In this document: positions 8,612 through 18,314 of the stretch, piece by piece | Layout of the letters: every line of letters starts with the position of its first letter | Position numbering within the stretch: the stretch's first letter is position 1 | Assembly (NCBI RefSeq): GCF_005886345.1 | Contig: NZ_PNEC01000042.1 | Location: 1-64,000, forward strand | Reading direction: 5' to 3' | DNA from: Pseudoalteromonas phenolica | GTDB taxonomy: Bacteria > Pseudomonadota > Gammaproteobacteria > Enterobacterales > Alteromonadaceae | DNA: 64,000 bases | Notes under the pieces: generated by a model | What the model was told of the DNA's origin: nothing | The model's input: the letters and a program-made list of their open reading frames with translations, nothing else | The model's database searches: none | Translations under genes and position numbers: made by a program

Positions 8612-11600
8612 TTAGTCTCTAAAGTTACTCGGCGCAGGTGGCACGACAAGCGGCTTTTTAGGGTTAGCTTCTAATTCTTTAAGAAGCTCTTTAACTGCGC
8701 GCTCGACCGAAGGGTCTTTTCCTGCATGAATAAGTTCTGGACGATCGACCACTTCGATATCTGGTGTTACACCTTCATTCTCTATGATCCAGCTGCCGTC
8801 GTTATCAAGAATACGGAAAGTCGCAGCAATCACTTGCCCACCATCTACAAGGTATGGGTTACCAGAAATACCAATCAAGCCACCCCAAGTTCGCGTGCCA
8901 ATTAACTTACCAAGCCCCGCTTGACGGAAATAGTAAGGTAATGCATCACCACCAGAACTCGAATAACCGTTAATCAGCATAGCTTTAGGACCATCGTGTG
9001 CAAATGCTGGCGTTTTAGTTGGCTCAACACCACGACGTTTCCAGTAATTTAATGGCTTGCGAGATAACCAAGTAATTAAATGTTCAGGAATAAAGCCACC
9101 GCCGTTGTAACGATCATCAATGATCATCGCCTCTTTTGTCGTTTGTGGCATAAAGTTCTTGAATAAAGAGCGGTTACCTTCGTAGTGCGTATTTGGTAAA
9201 TGTACATAACCAATTTTGCCATTAGATAACTTACTGACGTATTCAGTTCGGCTGTTCACCCACTCCAAGTATCGTAGACCCTGCTCACTGGCTACAGGTT
9301 TAACTGTCACCTTCCAAGCAGCATCAAAACTAGGTGAATCAGACAGCATTAGCTCAACTGGCTCACCCTGAGTATTTTCTAGCAATTCAAAGAAGTTACT
9401 CACTTGATCTACGGCTTGGCCATTCACCGATAAAATGAAGTTTCCTACAGAGGCATTAATGCCTGTTTGACCCAGTGGCGAGCGGAAGTCTTCATGCCAA
9501 TCTTCACCTTGATAAATCTTGTTTATCTTCACAAAACCAGACGGGTGACTTTCTACTTCAGCACCTAATAAACCATGCTTTTTACGTTCAGTGGTTGGCG
9601 CATCGCCAGATTGAACATAAATATGACCCGCATTAATTTCACCTGCGATTTCACTGAGCACATAATCTAAATCAGTTCTGTGTGCTACCGCATCCGCCAT
9701 GGGTTGATAACGTTTTAAAATCGCATCCCAATCTTGGCCATGGTGATTTTCATCATAGAACCAATCACGTAATGTGCGCCAACCCTCAACATACATTTGC
9801 TGCCACTCAACTTTAGGATCAATCTTTAGATTCATCTTCGAGAGATCAAGCTGATTCGCTTTTAGATCTTGTTTTGCTTTAGGCTTTATAACACTGATGT
9901 TTTTACCCGAGCGAGCAATGATGTGTTTGCCATTCGTAGACACTTTATACTGACTCACGCCAGAAGCGACTGTAGCCACTTTGCCATCAGGCTTATTCGA
10001 AATAAGCTTAAGTGCACCACCTGATAGCGTTAAAACCCCACCTTCTACACCCGTTAAGCTGCGATAATTTCCTGCTGGCGCATTTGTAGCGACGACACGC
10101 TTCATAAAACCTTGAGGCTCAAGCGCATTCGTGTTTTCTTGTTTAGATTTGTCTTCAGTCTCTTCAGTGACAATGCCCGCTTCATCAGAGCTTAATGCGT
10201 TAATGGGTGTGATTTGATTATTCACAGCAACCGCATAAACTCGCGTGGCACGATTAAACATATAATCAAACTCATACGAGCTGAACGTTAAGTTGTAATC
10301 ACGTTCAGAGCTGAAATACAGATACTCACCGTCAGGAGAAAAAGTCGGGTTACTTTCAGATGTCATCTCATCTGTTAAGCGTGTTACCTTCTTTGACTCA
10401 ATATTGAAATGAAATAACGATGAGTAGCGGTTTTCGTTATTTTTTACATACACAATATCGTTTGAATTTGGCGACCAAACATATTGAGTAAGACCATTTT
10501 CATCAAACTTTGCCACATCTATTTTTGTTTGTTTGCCAGATGCTATATCAAGTAACCAAAGCGTGTGGTTTTTATCTGCAAAAAGTAGCTTGCTGTTATC
10601 AGGTGACCACTTAGGCGTAAAACGCCAAATTGTGCCATTATTTGTTAACTGCTTAACTTCATTATTGTTAGCACGATCTTTAATATAAATTTCGTACTCG
10701 CCTGTTACATCGCTCATATAAGCGATATATCGACCATTTGGCGACCAACTTGCCTCTATCTCACGGCCTTCAGGCGTGTAGCTTAAGTTACGAGTCGGGC
10801 CTTTTTTTACTGGCACTGTGAAAATATCACCACGGGCTGTAAACACCGCGCGCTTGCCATCATGAGAGATGTCCATTGAGTCAATAAAGTCACTCACATT
10901 TTTACTGTAAGGCAAAATGTGCTCTCTGATCCCTTCTACATTTATCGTTAGTTTTTCAGAGGACTTTGTCGCTTCATCGAAACGGTATAGATAACCCCCA
11001 TTTTCATAAACAATCGCATCAGGACCCGCTGAAGGCCACAACACATCAAAGTCATCATGCGTTGTCATTCGAACAGGAGCTCTACCCTCACGGTATTTAT
11101 ATAAATTAAGTGTGTAATCTCTATCTGAGACGAAATAAATACTGTCATTTACCCAGGTAGGCTGTTGATCTGTAGCGCGATGAGACGTTAACTGTTTTGA
11201 AGTGTTATTTTCTAAATCATACACCCACACATCTTGAGCACGACCACCACGTGAACGTTTCCACGTTCTAAACTCTCTGTCTATAGGGGTATAAACGTAT
11301 TTGCTTCCATCAGGAGAAAGCATACCGCCACCCGTTTCAGGAATTGCCATCGGTTGCTCTAAACCGCCTTCTGCTGGCACTGTGTATGGGCGCCCCATTC
11401 GCTTGCCCCAAGGCGTTCTATTTGCTCTAAATACGATATTTTTTCCGTCTGGCGTCCAGTCCATAACACGGTAATCATAACCACCTCGAGGTGGCATAGG
11501 ACCAACGTCATTGTAGTAAGTTAATTGTTTCAAACCTGAGCCATCGCGGTTTATGACATAAACTTGTCGACTGCCGTTGTACTGTGCTGAGAATGCAATT

Positions 11601-11833
11601 TGACTTCCGTCTGGAGAAAACTTAGGAAAAGTTTCGAACCCCTCATGATGAGTTAAACGCTGGCTTTTTCCTGTCTTGGTGTTAGCAACGTAAATGTCAC
11701 CTGCATATACAAATGTGACATGCTCTTTATAAATATCTGGGAATCGTAAAATACGGGTATCTTGCGTTTGAAACGCAGAAGCCAAAGGCGCAACGACGGC
11801 AGCCATGGCCAAAACAAGATTTTTAATTTTCAT
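8612..11833 (-). CDS. Tricorn-like S41 protease, periplasmic
   Basis: About 1073 residues from the preferred ATG at 11833 (MKIKNLVLAMAAVV...ASA, a signal peptide); an upstream in-frame start at 11875 would put 14 non-signal residues in front. The first ~650 residues are beta-propeller blades with PD40/WD-like repeats such as FSPDGSQIAFSA, WSPNGRYIAYMSD and WSPDNSKLLFAD. Then come a helical core domain (WRTLRDWFYDENHHGQDW), a PDZ-like segment and the C-terminal S41 domain. Likely catalytic elements are the His in EINAGHIYVQ, the nucleophile Ser in GYSSSGGDA and the Glu in IIENEGVTPDIEV. Tricorn enzymes process oligopeptides, so this probably degrades peptides released by proteases such as the neighbouring subtilisin. 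Confidence 0.93.
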   Translation of the reverse strand: MKIKNLVLAMAAVVAPLASAFQTQDTRILRFPDIYKEHVTFVYAGDIYVANTKTGKSQRLTHHEGFETFPKFSPDGSQIAFSAQYNGSRQVYVINRDGSGLKQLTYYNDVGPMPPRGGYDYRVMDWTPDGKNIVFRANRTPWGKRMGRPYTVPAEGGLEQPMAIPETGGGMLSPDGSKYVYTPIDREFRTWKRSRGGRAQDVWVYDLENNTSKQLTSHRATDQQPTWVNDSIYFVSDRDYTLNLYKYREGRAPVRMTTHDDFDVLWPSAGPDAIVYENGGYLYRFDEATKSSEKLTINVEGIREHILPYSKNVSDFIDSMDISHDGKRAVFTARGDIFTVPVKKGPTRNLSYTPEGREIEASWSPNGRYIAYMSDVTGEYEIYIKDRANNNEVKQLTNNGTIWRFTPKWSPDNSKLLFADKNHTLWLLDIASGKQTKIDVAKFDENGLTQYVWSPNSNDIVYVKNNENRYSSLFHFNIESKKVTRLTDEMTSESNPTFSPDGEYLYFSSERDYNLTFSSYEFDYMFNRATRVYAVAVNNQITPINALSSDEAGIVTEETEDKSKQENTNALEPQGFMKRVVATNAPAGNYRSLTGVEGGVLTLSGGALKLISNKPDGKVATVASGVSQYKVSTNGKHIIARSGKNISVIKPKAKQDLKANQLDLSKMNLKIDPKVEWQQMYVEGWRTLRDWFYDENHHGQDWDAILKRYQPMADAVAHRTDLDYVLSEIAGEINAGHIYVQSGDAPTTERKKHGLLGAEVESHPSGFVKINKIYQGEDWHEDFRSPLGQTGINASVGNFILSVNGQAVDQVSNFFELLENTQGEPVELMLSDSPSFDAAWKVTVKPVASEQGLRYLEWVNSRTEYVSKLSNGKIGYVHLPNTHYEGNRSLFKNFMPQTTKEAMIIDDRYNGGGFIPEHLITWLSRKPLNYWKRRGVEPTKTPAFAHDGPKAMLINGYSSSGGDALPYYFRQAGLGKLIGTRTWGGLIGISGNPYLVDGGQVIAATFRILDNDGSWIIENEGVTPDIEVVDRPELIHAGKDPSVERAVKELLKELEANPKKPLVVPPAPSNFRD

Positions 11834-12048
11834 TCTTTGCTCGTTTTTATAATGAGTAATGTTACATAATAACATTTAAGTCTACTATGAAAGCTTTTTG
11901 AGATAAGTTGGTTGTGACAAAATGTAACGATTAAAAGTAAAATGATACTCCCTATGCTTTTTGCACATGTAAAAAACTCAACAGTAAAATTTGCTTAACT
12001 GGCTATGATTAGTAATATGGCACTAAAGTTTTAGCTTGCTGAGTACTC

Positions 12049-13107
12049 ATGATTAAAGTTTTTCTTGTTTTACTAGTTTTTAGTTTCTTGCCAACCTCTT
12101 TTGTTAAAGCTCAGCAACTCAACGTCATGTTTTTAAACCCTGGCCACCCATCAGATAACCCGACAGGGCATTTTTGGCCAAATGTAAATTACTTTATGCA
12201 AGAAGCTGCGGATGATCTAAACATCAACCTCACGACAATTTACGCTAATCGCAACCACATTCTAATGAAGTCTTTTGCCAAAGATGTCATCGAAAATAAA
12301 CCTGACTTTGCAGTTATCGTAAACGAAAAAGGGGTGGCGACTAGCCTAGTCAATAAAATTACAGCACAAAAAATCAAAGTATTCATGTTGCTAAATGATC
12401 TCACTAATGAAGAGCTTAACGCACTAACTCCAGAGCAAAGAGAATATTATGCAGGGAGTCTTATCCCAAATAACTTTGATGCTGGTTTTACACTTGCCGA
12501 GCAACTTCATCAATCGATTAATTTTAGTAACTCAGACTCTCAGTCAAAAGTGAATATATTGGCCTTGCATGGTGATGAAACCTCCCCTGCCTCCATAGCC
12601 AGAGCCGAGGGATTACAAAGCTTTATCACTGATAACCGCAACATCAATTTAATTGATAGTACGGTTGCTAATTGGTCAAAACAACAGGCCTACGAAAAAG
12701 TCTCTGGCATTTTAAAGCATCAAAAAATAGATATTATCTGGGCAGCCAATGATGCGATGGCATGTGGTGCGACATCTGCAGTCATCAATGCAGGTAAAGC
12801 TGACTCAATGCTAATTGGCGGTATTAATTGGGATGATGATATACCGCTAGGTAAATTATCAGTATCAGTCGGAGGTCATGTGACACTAGGTGCATACGCG
12901 ATGGTATTACTTAAAGAGCAATGGCTTGGGGTTAGTAAAGCTAAAAGGGTTAAACACTCTATTTTCCAACATAGTAATGTTGAAGCTTATGAGGCTTTTA
13001 TGACTACCTTAAAGCAAAAGCGCTTTCACCGATGTGACTTTACTCAATTTCTTAGTAACCATACAAAAGCACAGACATTCTCTATCGAAAACCTTATTTG
13101 TCATTAA
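12049..13107 (+). CDS. Orphan periplasmic sugar-binding-type protein
   Basis: 352 residues with an N-terminal signal peptide (cleavage near VKA-QQ). The rest follows the type-I periplasmic binding fold used by ribose/galactose-type ABC binding proteins and LuxP: QLNVMFLNPGHPSDNPTGHFW, then KPDFAVIVNEKG, NILALHGDETSPASIARAEG and IDIIWAANDAMACGATSAV, with GGINWDDD near the C-terminal hinge. No ABC ATPase or permease lies nearby, so it more likely supplies a ligand signal to a membrane sensor elsewhere than feeds a transporter. Ligand unknown. Confidence 0.82.
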   Translation: MIKVFLVLLVFSFLPTSFVKAQQLNVMFLNPGHPSDNPTGHFWPNVNYFMQEAADDLNINLTTIYANRNHILMKSFAKDVIENKPDFAVIVNEKGVATSLVNKITAQKIKVFMLLNDLTNEELNALTPEQREYYAGSLIPNNFDAGFTLAEQLHQSINFSNSDSQSKVNILALHGDETSPASIARAEGLQSFITDNRNINLIDSTVANWSKQQAYEKVSGILKHQKIDIIWAANDAMACGATSAVINAGKADSMLIGGINWDDDIPLGKLSVSVGGHVTLGAYAMVLLKEQWLGVSKAKRVKHSIFQHSNVEAYEAFMTTLKQKRFHRCDFTQFLSNHTKAQTFSIENLICH

Positions 13108-13124
13108 ACTGCTTGCAGCTCAAT

Positions 13125-13604
13125 TTATAATTTGACAGGGCTAATAACGATGCCATTTTCATCTGCATATAGCCAATCATTCTTAGAAATCTTTGCGCCT
13201 AGTAAGTTTATCTGCTCTAGATATTGCCCTTTTCCTTGCTTCTGTGTTTTTCGTGGAGTGTGGCCTAATGCCATCACACAAAATGGTAACCCTTTTAAAA
13301 TTTCAACATCTCTAACACAGCCATTTATCACTACACCAGCCCACTGATTTTCAATACCAAATAAAGCTAAGTTATCACCTAAAAAAGCAAACGTTTTAGA
13401 ACCAAGCGCATCGACAAGCAATATTTTGTTATTTCCTGCCTGCTTTAAAGACTCTGCTACAAGACTGTTATCATCTGGGCACTCTACAATCACAACTTGC
13501 CCTTTCATATGCTTTTTTAGACCGAAATGCACTAATCCATAATGCATCACTTGTAATGCTTCGCCATGCTCATCATATAAATCGGGTGTAGAAAAATCAG
13601 ACAT
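13125..13604 (-). CDS. RraA-like family protein
   Basis: 159 residues, the usual RraA length. Family landmarks: TPDLYDEHGE at the N terminus, LLVDALGSKTFAFLGDNLA, GVVINGCVRDVEIL (the conserved R-D pair) and ALGHTPRKTQKQGKGQ, then DWLYADENGIVIS. The family includes RNase E regulators and divalent-metal 4-hydroxy-4-methyl-2-oxoglutarate/oxaloacetate lyases. The R-D pair fits either, so I leave the function open and give no symbol. Convergent with the binding-protein gene, 17 bp apart. Confidence 0.85.
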   Translation of the reverse strand: MSDFSTPDLYDEHGEALQVMHYGLVHFGLKKHMKGQVVIVECPDDNSLVAESLKQAGNNKILLVDALGSKTFAFLGDNLALFGIENQWAGVVINGCVRDVEILKGLPFCVMALGHTPRKTQKQGKGQYLEQINLLGAKISKNDWLYADENGIVISPVKL

Positions 13605-13706
13605 CAGTTACTCTCACTAAGCTTAAATTAATAAATCTTAGTTAAGCGTCTAAATCTGATATATGACAATCTTTTCGAGAAATGTTTGTCATTCATAAAA
13701 AGCATA

Positions 13707-14510
13707 TTATTGATGCAAACAACGAGTTTCTAGAGTGAGATCTTGCTCTAAGATTTGCTCTGTCGTGTCTAAATATAGCTGCTTAATTGGAATGTGTTCG
13801 GCCTTAGCATAAATCTTATCTACCCCGTTTTGCAGCTTTTGAACAACTTCTGGATTTATCGCTTTATTTAAGGCTAAATAATTTCCGCCTAAGCGTGGAT
13901 CATCGATAAAATAAGCTGGCACAACTTGCTCTGGTCGAAGTCGGTAATTCTGAACATGGAATTTCAAACTATTTGCAGAGGCAATAAATAAATCAAGTTT
14001 ACCTTCGGTAAAGGCTCTTATCTCGGCAAATTTTTCAGAGAATGGAATGTAATTGATATGCTCTTTAAACCCCCAGTGCCTTAAAATCTGCTCATACACA
14101 TCACCTTTATGCAAACCAACAGTGTAATTCGCCAATTCCTCTTTATTGGAAATGTGAATATCATCTCGTTCAATAAGTTTATAAAAACATGCCGGGCTAG
14201 AAATAAGTGGCCCTACCCATTGATAGTTTAGCTCTCGGCTTGGCAAACGAGAGGTTGAAACCAAGCCCCCTTTTGGATCTTTAAGACTTAATGTCATCGA
14301 ACGCTTCCAAGGGAAAAGGGCAAAAGTACATTTTATTTTTGCCATCTCACAAGCCATAGCAACTATGTCTGCGTTGACACCAACAACTTTGCCTTTTTGT
14401 AGAAAGTTATAGGGAGGGAACTCTTCTGTATATATGGTCAGTGCCGTTTCTGATGAGAAGCAACTTGCTGAAAAGGTCCATATAGCAAACAACAAACTTC
14501 TTATTCTCAT
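13707..14510 (-). CDS. Periplasmic amino-acid-type solute-binding protein (SBP_bac_3)
   Basis: 267 residues from the ATG at 14510, which is placed well after AAGGTG; a TTG one codon upstream is less likely. N-terminal signal peptide, then the family-3 start LTIYTEEFPPYNFLQKGKVVGVNADIV, followed by FPWKRSM. Orphan: no permease or ATPase is adjacent. Many Pseudoalteromonas-like genomes carry numerous such stand-alone proteins of unknown ligand. Confidence 0.82.
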   Translation of the reverse strand: MRIRSLLFAIWTFSASCFSSETALTIYTEEFPPYNFLQKGKVVGVNADIVAMACEMAKIKCTFALFPWKRSMTLSLKDPKGGLVSTSRLPSRELNYQWVGPLISSPACFYKLIERDDIHISNKEELANYTVGLHKGDVYEQILRHWGFKEHINYIPFSEKFAEIRAFTEGKLDLFIASANSLKFHVQNYRLRPEQVVPAYFIDDPRLGGNYLALNKAINPEVVQKLQNGVDKIYAKAEHIPIKQLYLDTTEQILEQDLTLETRCLHQ

Positions 14511-14620
14511 CAAACAACACCTTAAAAAGCGCTTATTGTAAAAACCCTATATTTCAGAAACATGTCTAACTTCATGTTTATTGAATATATACTTAAGCAT
14601 AGGAAGGAAACTAGAGAATT

Positions 14621-14650
14621 GCCATTTTCAAAACTAATTTTGAAAATGGC
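14621..14650 (-). terminator. Perfect 13-bp hairpin after the TorF-like gene
   Basis: GCCATTTTCAAAA / TTTTGAAAATGGC with a CTAA loop, 27 bp after the porin stop. There is no strong T-tract beyond the stem, so termination strength is uncertain. Confidence 0.6.
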
Positions 14651-14676
14651 TTAACAAATTAGATAAGTATATTGAG

Positions 14677-15351
14677 TTAAAAGCTGAAGGTTCTAGCGGC
14701 TGTGAATAAAATCGTTGAATCTCCGTAAGTATCTAGGTTGGTGTCTTCATATCCTAATGATAAATCCCAGCCACTAATAGAATAGTTTCCAGTAATGCGC
14801 CAATGCATATAGCCATCATCCCCTTCTTCCCACGTCCATTTATCATCATCCATACTCATTGAATAATCGACCCCTACATCAACCGAAAATGCCTCATTAA
14901 TTGGGAAGTTATGAGTCAGCATCACTATGCTGTGGCCCGCACCTGTGCCAAAATAGTCCCATGCATACCAAAAGTTCAAGTTAGTATTGCCATAATTAAA
15001 CTTGGCATAAGCCTCAGCATAATTGTAGCTAGAGCTCTCATCTGCACCGTGGTAGGTATATTGCGCAATACCGACATCTAAATTGACTACATCATTCAAT
15101 GCAGTGGAGTAACCTACATAACCATCAAATTCAATGTTGGTATCTTCGCCAAAATCTACATTAGAGCCCCAAACACCGGCATACCACCCGGTATCTCCAG
15201 CCCAATCAAAGCTGGCCTGAATAGCTGGGTCTTCTTGAGTTTGACTCACCCCATTGAACAGATAGTCAGACACGCCAGTTACGGTAATAGAGGTATCAGC
15301 TAAAGTGGGAAAGGCGCAAAAACACAGTGTATATAAAATCGATTTTTTCAT
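14677..15351 (-). CDS. TorF-family putative outer-membrane porin
   Basis: 224 residues with signal peptide (MKKSILYTLCFCAFPTLA). The mature start SITVTGVSDYLFNGVSQTQEDPAIQ and GWYAGVWGSNVDFGED match the Gcw_chp/TorF pattern (sDY-f-G-S-q, then w-S-n-v). The rest alternates aromatic and polar residues as expected for beta strands and ends in TFSF, a typical outer-membrane beta-signal with terminal Phe. Predicted small beta-barrel in the outer membrane; transported solute unknown. Confidence 0.88.
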   Translation of the reverse strand: MKKSILYTLCFCAFPTLADTSITVTGVSDYLFNGVSQTQEDPAIQASFDWAGDTGWYAGVWGSNVDFGEDTNIEFDGYVGYSTALNDVVNLDVGIAQYTYHGADESSSYNYAEAYAKFNYGNTNLNFWYAWDYFGTGAGHSIVMLTHNFPINEAFSVDVGVDYSMSMDDDKWTWEEGDDGYMHWRITGNYSISGWDLSLGYEDTNLDTYGDSTILFTAARTFSF

Positions 15352-15607
15352 TATTTAACTCTGCAATAATTTTCCTTTATGAAATGAGGTTAGTACAAAT
15401 ATTACTGCTGTAAACAAATCTTCAGACTATTTCTAAAATAGAAATACCTTACATTTAAATAACATTAAGCCATACCTTGTTGCTAATACCAAAATACGCA
15501 TAGTGGATTCATCCATCATACTTAACCATGTTTTTTGTAAGGTTTTTAATCACTGCATCTGAATAATTTGTTTTATGGACTAATATAAAATTATAACTTT
15601 CCCAATC
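15352..15607. other. Intergenic region that may encode a small RNA
   Basis: No protein gene is seen between the divergent porin and GlxA genes. The stretch ends in an intrinsic terminator on the plus strand (next entry) with no plus-strand gene before it. A TATAAAAT-like box at about 15582-15590 would be too close to the stem for anything but a very short transcript, so an sRNA promoter further left is more likely if one exists. Confidence 0.3.
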
Positions 15608-15631
15608 GCCTCGCTCGTCGGGGCTTTTTTT
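15608..15631 (+). terminator. Orphan intrinsic terminator
   Basis: GCCTCG / CGGGGC stem (one G-U pair) with a CTCGT loop and seven T residues. It lies upstream of the GlxA gene and downstream of no annotated plus-strand gene. Confidence 0.7.
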
Positions 15632-15775
15632 AGCTACAAACATTTCCCCCTGACTTGCCTGATTAATGGATAATACTAGAAATGTCTTTTTATGTCGCTT
15701 TTATGTTTTAACCGACACACTTCATCACGTTAATATAGGCTTAATCACAGCAATTATTCTTAAAGAACACATGAC

Positions 15776-16726
15776 ATGACCATCAAACAAGTCTATTTCA
15801 TCGCCGATGGCTTTCAAGCCCTTGACCTCTTTGGTCCGCTTGACGCCTTTATGGAAACTAACAGCATTCAAAACAATGCCTATCAGTGCAAACTATTAGG
15901 GATCAGCAAACAGCCTGTACAAACCGCTTACGGCCAAAACGTGTCTGTCGATTACTCTCTAAGTGATGAGTTTGAGTATGACGATTTGATCATTTGCGGG
16001 GGCACTGGCATGCGTACCTTGCAACTAACTACAAAACAGCTCAATACGCTTTCTGACATAGCTAAAAAAGCAAAACGTGTCTTTAGCATTTGCACAGGGG
16101 CGTTTATTCTCGCCAAACTCTTTGATGATAAAGCCCTTACGATTACAACACACTGGCGCCATTGTGAAAGTTTAGCTAGGCAAAACCCAAATAAAACCGT
16201 CAAACCAGATCCGCTTTTTATTCGCGATGAGAATATCTGGTCATCTGCTGGTGTGCTGTCAGGTGTTGATTTAGCCTTAGCAATTATTCGCGAAGACTAT
16301 GGCAATAGCATGGCTGCCAAAGTTGCTAAAGATTTAGTGGTGTATTTACAGCGGGCAGGCTCACAGCAGCAATATTCAGATATTTTAGAGCTTCAATCCG
16401 GTGAAAGTTTGAAGCTCTCACCATTAATTGATTGGTTAAGTACGCAATTAGATAAGTCTGTCACCGTCACCCGTATGGCTGAGTTTTGCAGCTTGAGCGA
16501 GCGACAACTCACACGACTATTTAAACAGCACCTTAACTGCACGCCTAGTCATTATTTTCGGGTACTCAAACTTAATCATGCCAGAGATCTATTGTGTGAA
16601 GAAAACATCAGCCTGCAGTTTATCTCGCAAAAATTAGGTTTTAACAATTACGACAGTTTCCGCCGTGCTTTCATAAAGCAATTTGCCCTCTCACCTTCAC
16701 AGTATGCAAAAGGCACACGCGCATGA
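15776..16726 (+). CDS. GlxA-family transcriptional regulator (DJ-1/PfpI + AraC HTH)
   Basis: 316 residues. Residues 1-180 form a DJ-1/PfpI-like sensor domain (FIADGFQALDLFGPLDAF, then DDLIICGGTG and the elbow FSICTGAFILA with its Cys). Residues about 215-312 hold the two AraC helix-turn-helix motifs (VTRMAEFCSLSERQLTRLF and ISLQFISQKLGFNNYDSFRRAF). This architecture is that of GlxA/CdhR-type regulators of nitrogen-compound catabolism. It overlaps the next gene by 4 bp (ATGA), so the S41 peptidase is probably co-expressed. Confidence 0.92.
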   Translation: MTIKQVYFIADGFQALDLFGPLDAFMETNSIQNNAYQCKLLGISKQPVQTAYGQNVSVDYSLSDEFEYDDLIICGGTGMRTLQLTTKQLNTLSDIAKKAKRVFSICTGAFILAKLFDDKALTITTHWRHCESLARQNPNKTVKPDPLFIRDENIWSSAGVLSGVDLALAIIREDYGNSMAAKVAKDLVVYLQRAGSQQQYSDILELQSGESLKLSPLIDWLSTQLDKSVTVTRMAEFCSLSERQLTRLFKQHLNCTPSHYFRVLKLNHARDLLCEENISLQFISQKLGFNNYDSFRRAFIKQFALSPSQYAKGTRA

Positions 16727-17982
16727 AATTAGTTTATAGATTACTCGTTATCGCTTTGTGTAGCTTTGCCACCTATGCAGACACACTCTCAATTAAACAG
16801 CAGCAAGCTTGGCTAGAAGACATTAACTTTTTTGAAAACCAAGTCAGAACCAAGCATATTGAACCGTTTCATACCCTTGCAGAGAATGACTTTGCAAGAC
16901 TTTTAAAAGAACTTAAACAAGACCTACCACTACTCAGTGAGCCTCAAGTAGAAGCGCGGTTAATGGCGATAACTGGTGCCATTGGCGACGGACACTCTAA
17001 CTACTTTATGATGTCAGGGCCTCACCAGCACTTTCCACTTAGGTATAAATTCTTTGACAATAAATTACGTGTCATTGATGCAACCAAACGATATCAACAC
17101 CTCATAGGTGCTGAACTCAAAACCATCAATGGCTTAACCGTTGAGGCACTTTTTGAGTTAATTACACCTATGCTGCCCGGCATCGATAACCAATTTAGCG
17201 CCAAAACCCGCTTTGAATTTTATTTAACCCTGCACAAGTTGTTATTAGGTCTGGGCCTTGTAAAAGAGAGTGCTGCGGCACAGTTTGAGTTTGAACTTGG
17301 TGGTAATACGCTTAACGAACAAATAATCCCAGTTGCGATGAGTGAGTTTGCCAAACTCAGCTCCGCTTTTAAAAATCACTCAGATAAATTAAATATGCTA
17401 GATATTGGCATGCCGGGTATAAGCCTAGGCTTGTTAAAAGATAAAAAAATCGCTTACTTTGATTTTAACGCCTACCCTAGCTTTGAGCAGGTAATTGCTA
17501 AGTGCAAAGCACTGCTAAAACAATTAAAGGCTGCTAAATCAAAATATCTGATTATCGATTTCAGAGGCAATGGCGGCGGCAGTTTTTACACAGGTTTGGC
17601 TTTTTCATCTTGTCTGTTACCTCTGGACCAATTTGATTGGAAAGCAGGTGTGTTTGTTCTCACAGATGAACATAGTTTTTCTGCGGCAATGAGTAACACC
17701 GTACAATTTAAACAGATCCTCAATGCGCGTATTTTCGGCACGCCAACCGGGGGGGATCCAAACCAGTTCTCCGAAAGCTATCGCTTTGTTTTACCTAACT
17801 CGAAAAGAAAGCTGAGTGTATCAAAACGCTATTACCCGTTTCTTTTTGAAGATACAGATGCTGTGTACCCTGATGAGCTAATTGAAACTTCATGGCTAGA
17901 CTATCAGCAAGGTAACGACACTGTGCTAACAGCAGTACTGACTGAAATCGAAAAAATAGAGAACAATACATGCTCCAATTAA
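16723..17982 (+). CDS. Secreted S41-family peptidase
   Basis: 419 residues with signal peptide (MKLVYRLLVIALCSFATYA). An N-terminal helical region contains ITGAIGDGHSNYF, like the substrate-proximal G-D-x-H segment of tail-specific proteases. The catalytic domain shows IIDFRGNGGGSFYTG and VFVLTDEHSFSAAMSNTVQF, where the Ser in HSFSAAM is the probable nucleophile, then GTPTGGDPNQF. A PDZ is only weakly suggested (LKTINGLTVEALFEL). Translationally coupled to the GlxA gene upstream and overlapping the DUF1272 gene downstream by 13 bp. Substrate unknown. Confidence 0.87.
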   Translation: MKLVYRLLVIALCSFATYADTLSIKQQQAWLEDINFFENQVRTKHIEPFHTLAENDFARLLKELKQDLPLLSEPQVEARLMAITGAIGDGHSNYFMMSGPHQHFPLRYKFFDNKLRVIDATKRYQHLIGAELKTINGLTVEALFELITPMLPGIDNQFSAKTRFEFYLTLHKLLLGLGLVKESAAAQFEFELGGNTLNEQIIPVAMSEFAKLSSAFKNHSDKLNMLDIGMPGISLGLLKDKKIAYFDFNAYPSFEQVIAKCKALLKQLKAAKSKYLIIDFRGNGGGSFYTGLAFSSCLLPLDQFDWKAGVFVLTDEHSFSAAMSNTVQFKQILNARIFGTPTGGDPNQFSESYRFVLPNSKRKLSVSKRYYPFLFEDTDAVYPDELIETSWLDYQQGNDTVLTAVLTEIEKIENNTCSN

Positions 17983-18158
17983 AACCTAATTGCGAATGCT
18001 GCAATAAAGCTTTACCTGCCAATTCAACTGAGGCGATGATCTGCAGTTATGAATGCACTTTTTGTAGAGACTGTGTAGAAAAAGAATTACGTAATGTGTG
18101 CCCCAACTGCGGTGGCAGCTTTGAAGCAAGGCCTATACGCCCTTTAAAGGTTTGCTGA
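17970..18158 (+). CDS. DUF1272 zinc-ribbon-like small protein
   Basis: 62 residues with eight Cys in the pattern CECC...C...C..C...C...CPNCGG, ending in RPIRPLK. This is the whole length of the DUF1272 family. The cysteines suggest one or two structural zinc sites; no function is known. The start lies inside the end of the S41 gene, implying coupled translation. The overlapping frame at 18152-18358 has no family signal and is not called. Confidence 0.85.
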   Translation: MLQLKPNCECCNKALPANSTEAMICSYECTFCRDCVEKELRNVCPNCGGSFEARPIRPLKVC

Positions 18159-18314
18159 GCAAACAGAGTTGGCGCGAGCACAATGTTATATTTTCAATAC
18201 AACACGCTGAGCTGATTTCTAATATTGCGAGCAATGTATTTATAGTTACAATGACCATTAAATACTGCTCGCAACGCCTAAAAAAGCGAGTAAAAATATA
18301 CCAAAGGAATACTC

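Noticed and set aside
13125-13604. Calling this gene rraA
   Set aside because: The sequence is a divergent RraA-like protein and may be a metal-dependent aldolase; no symbol given.
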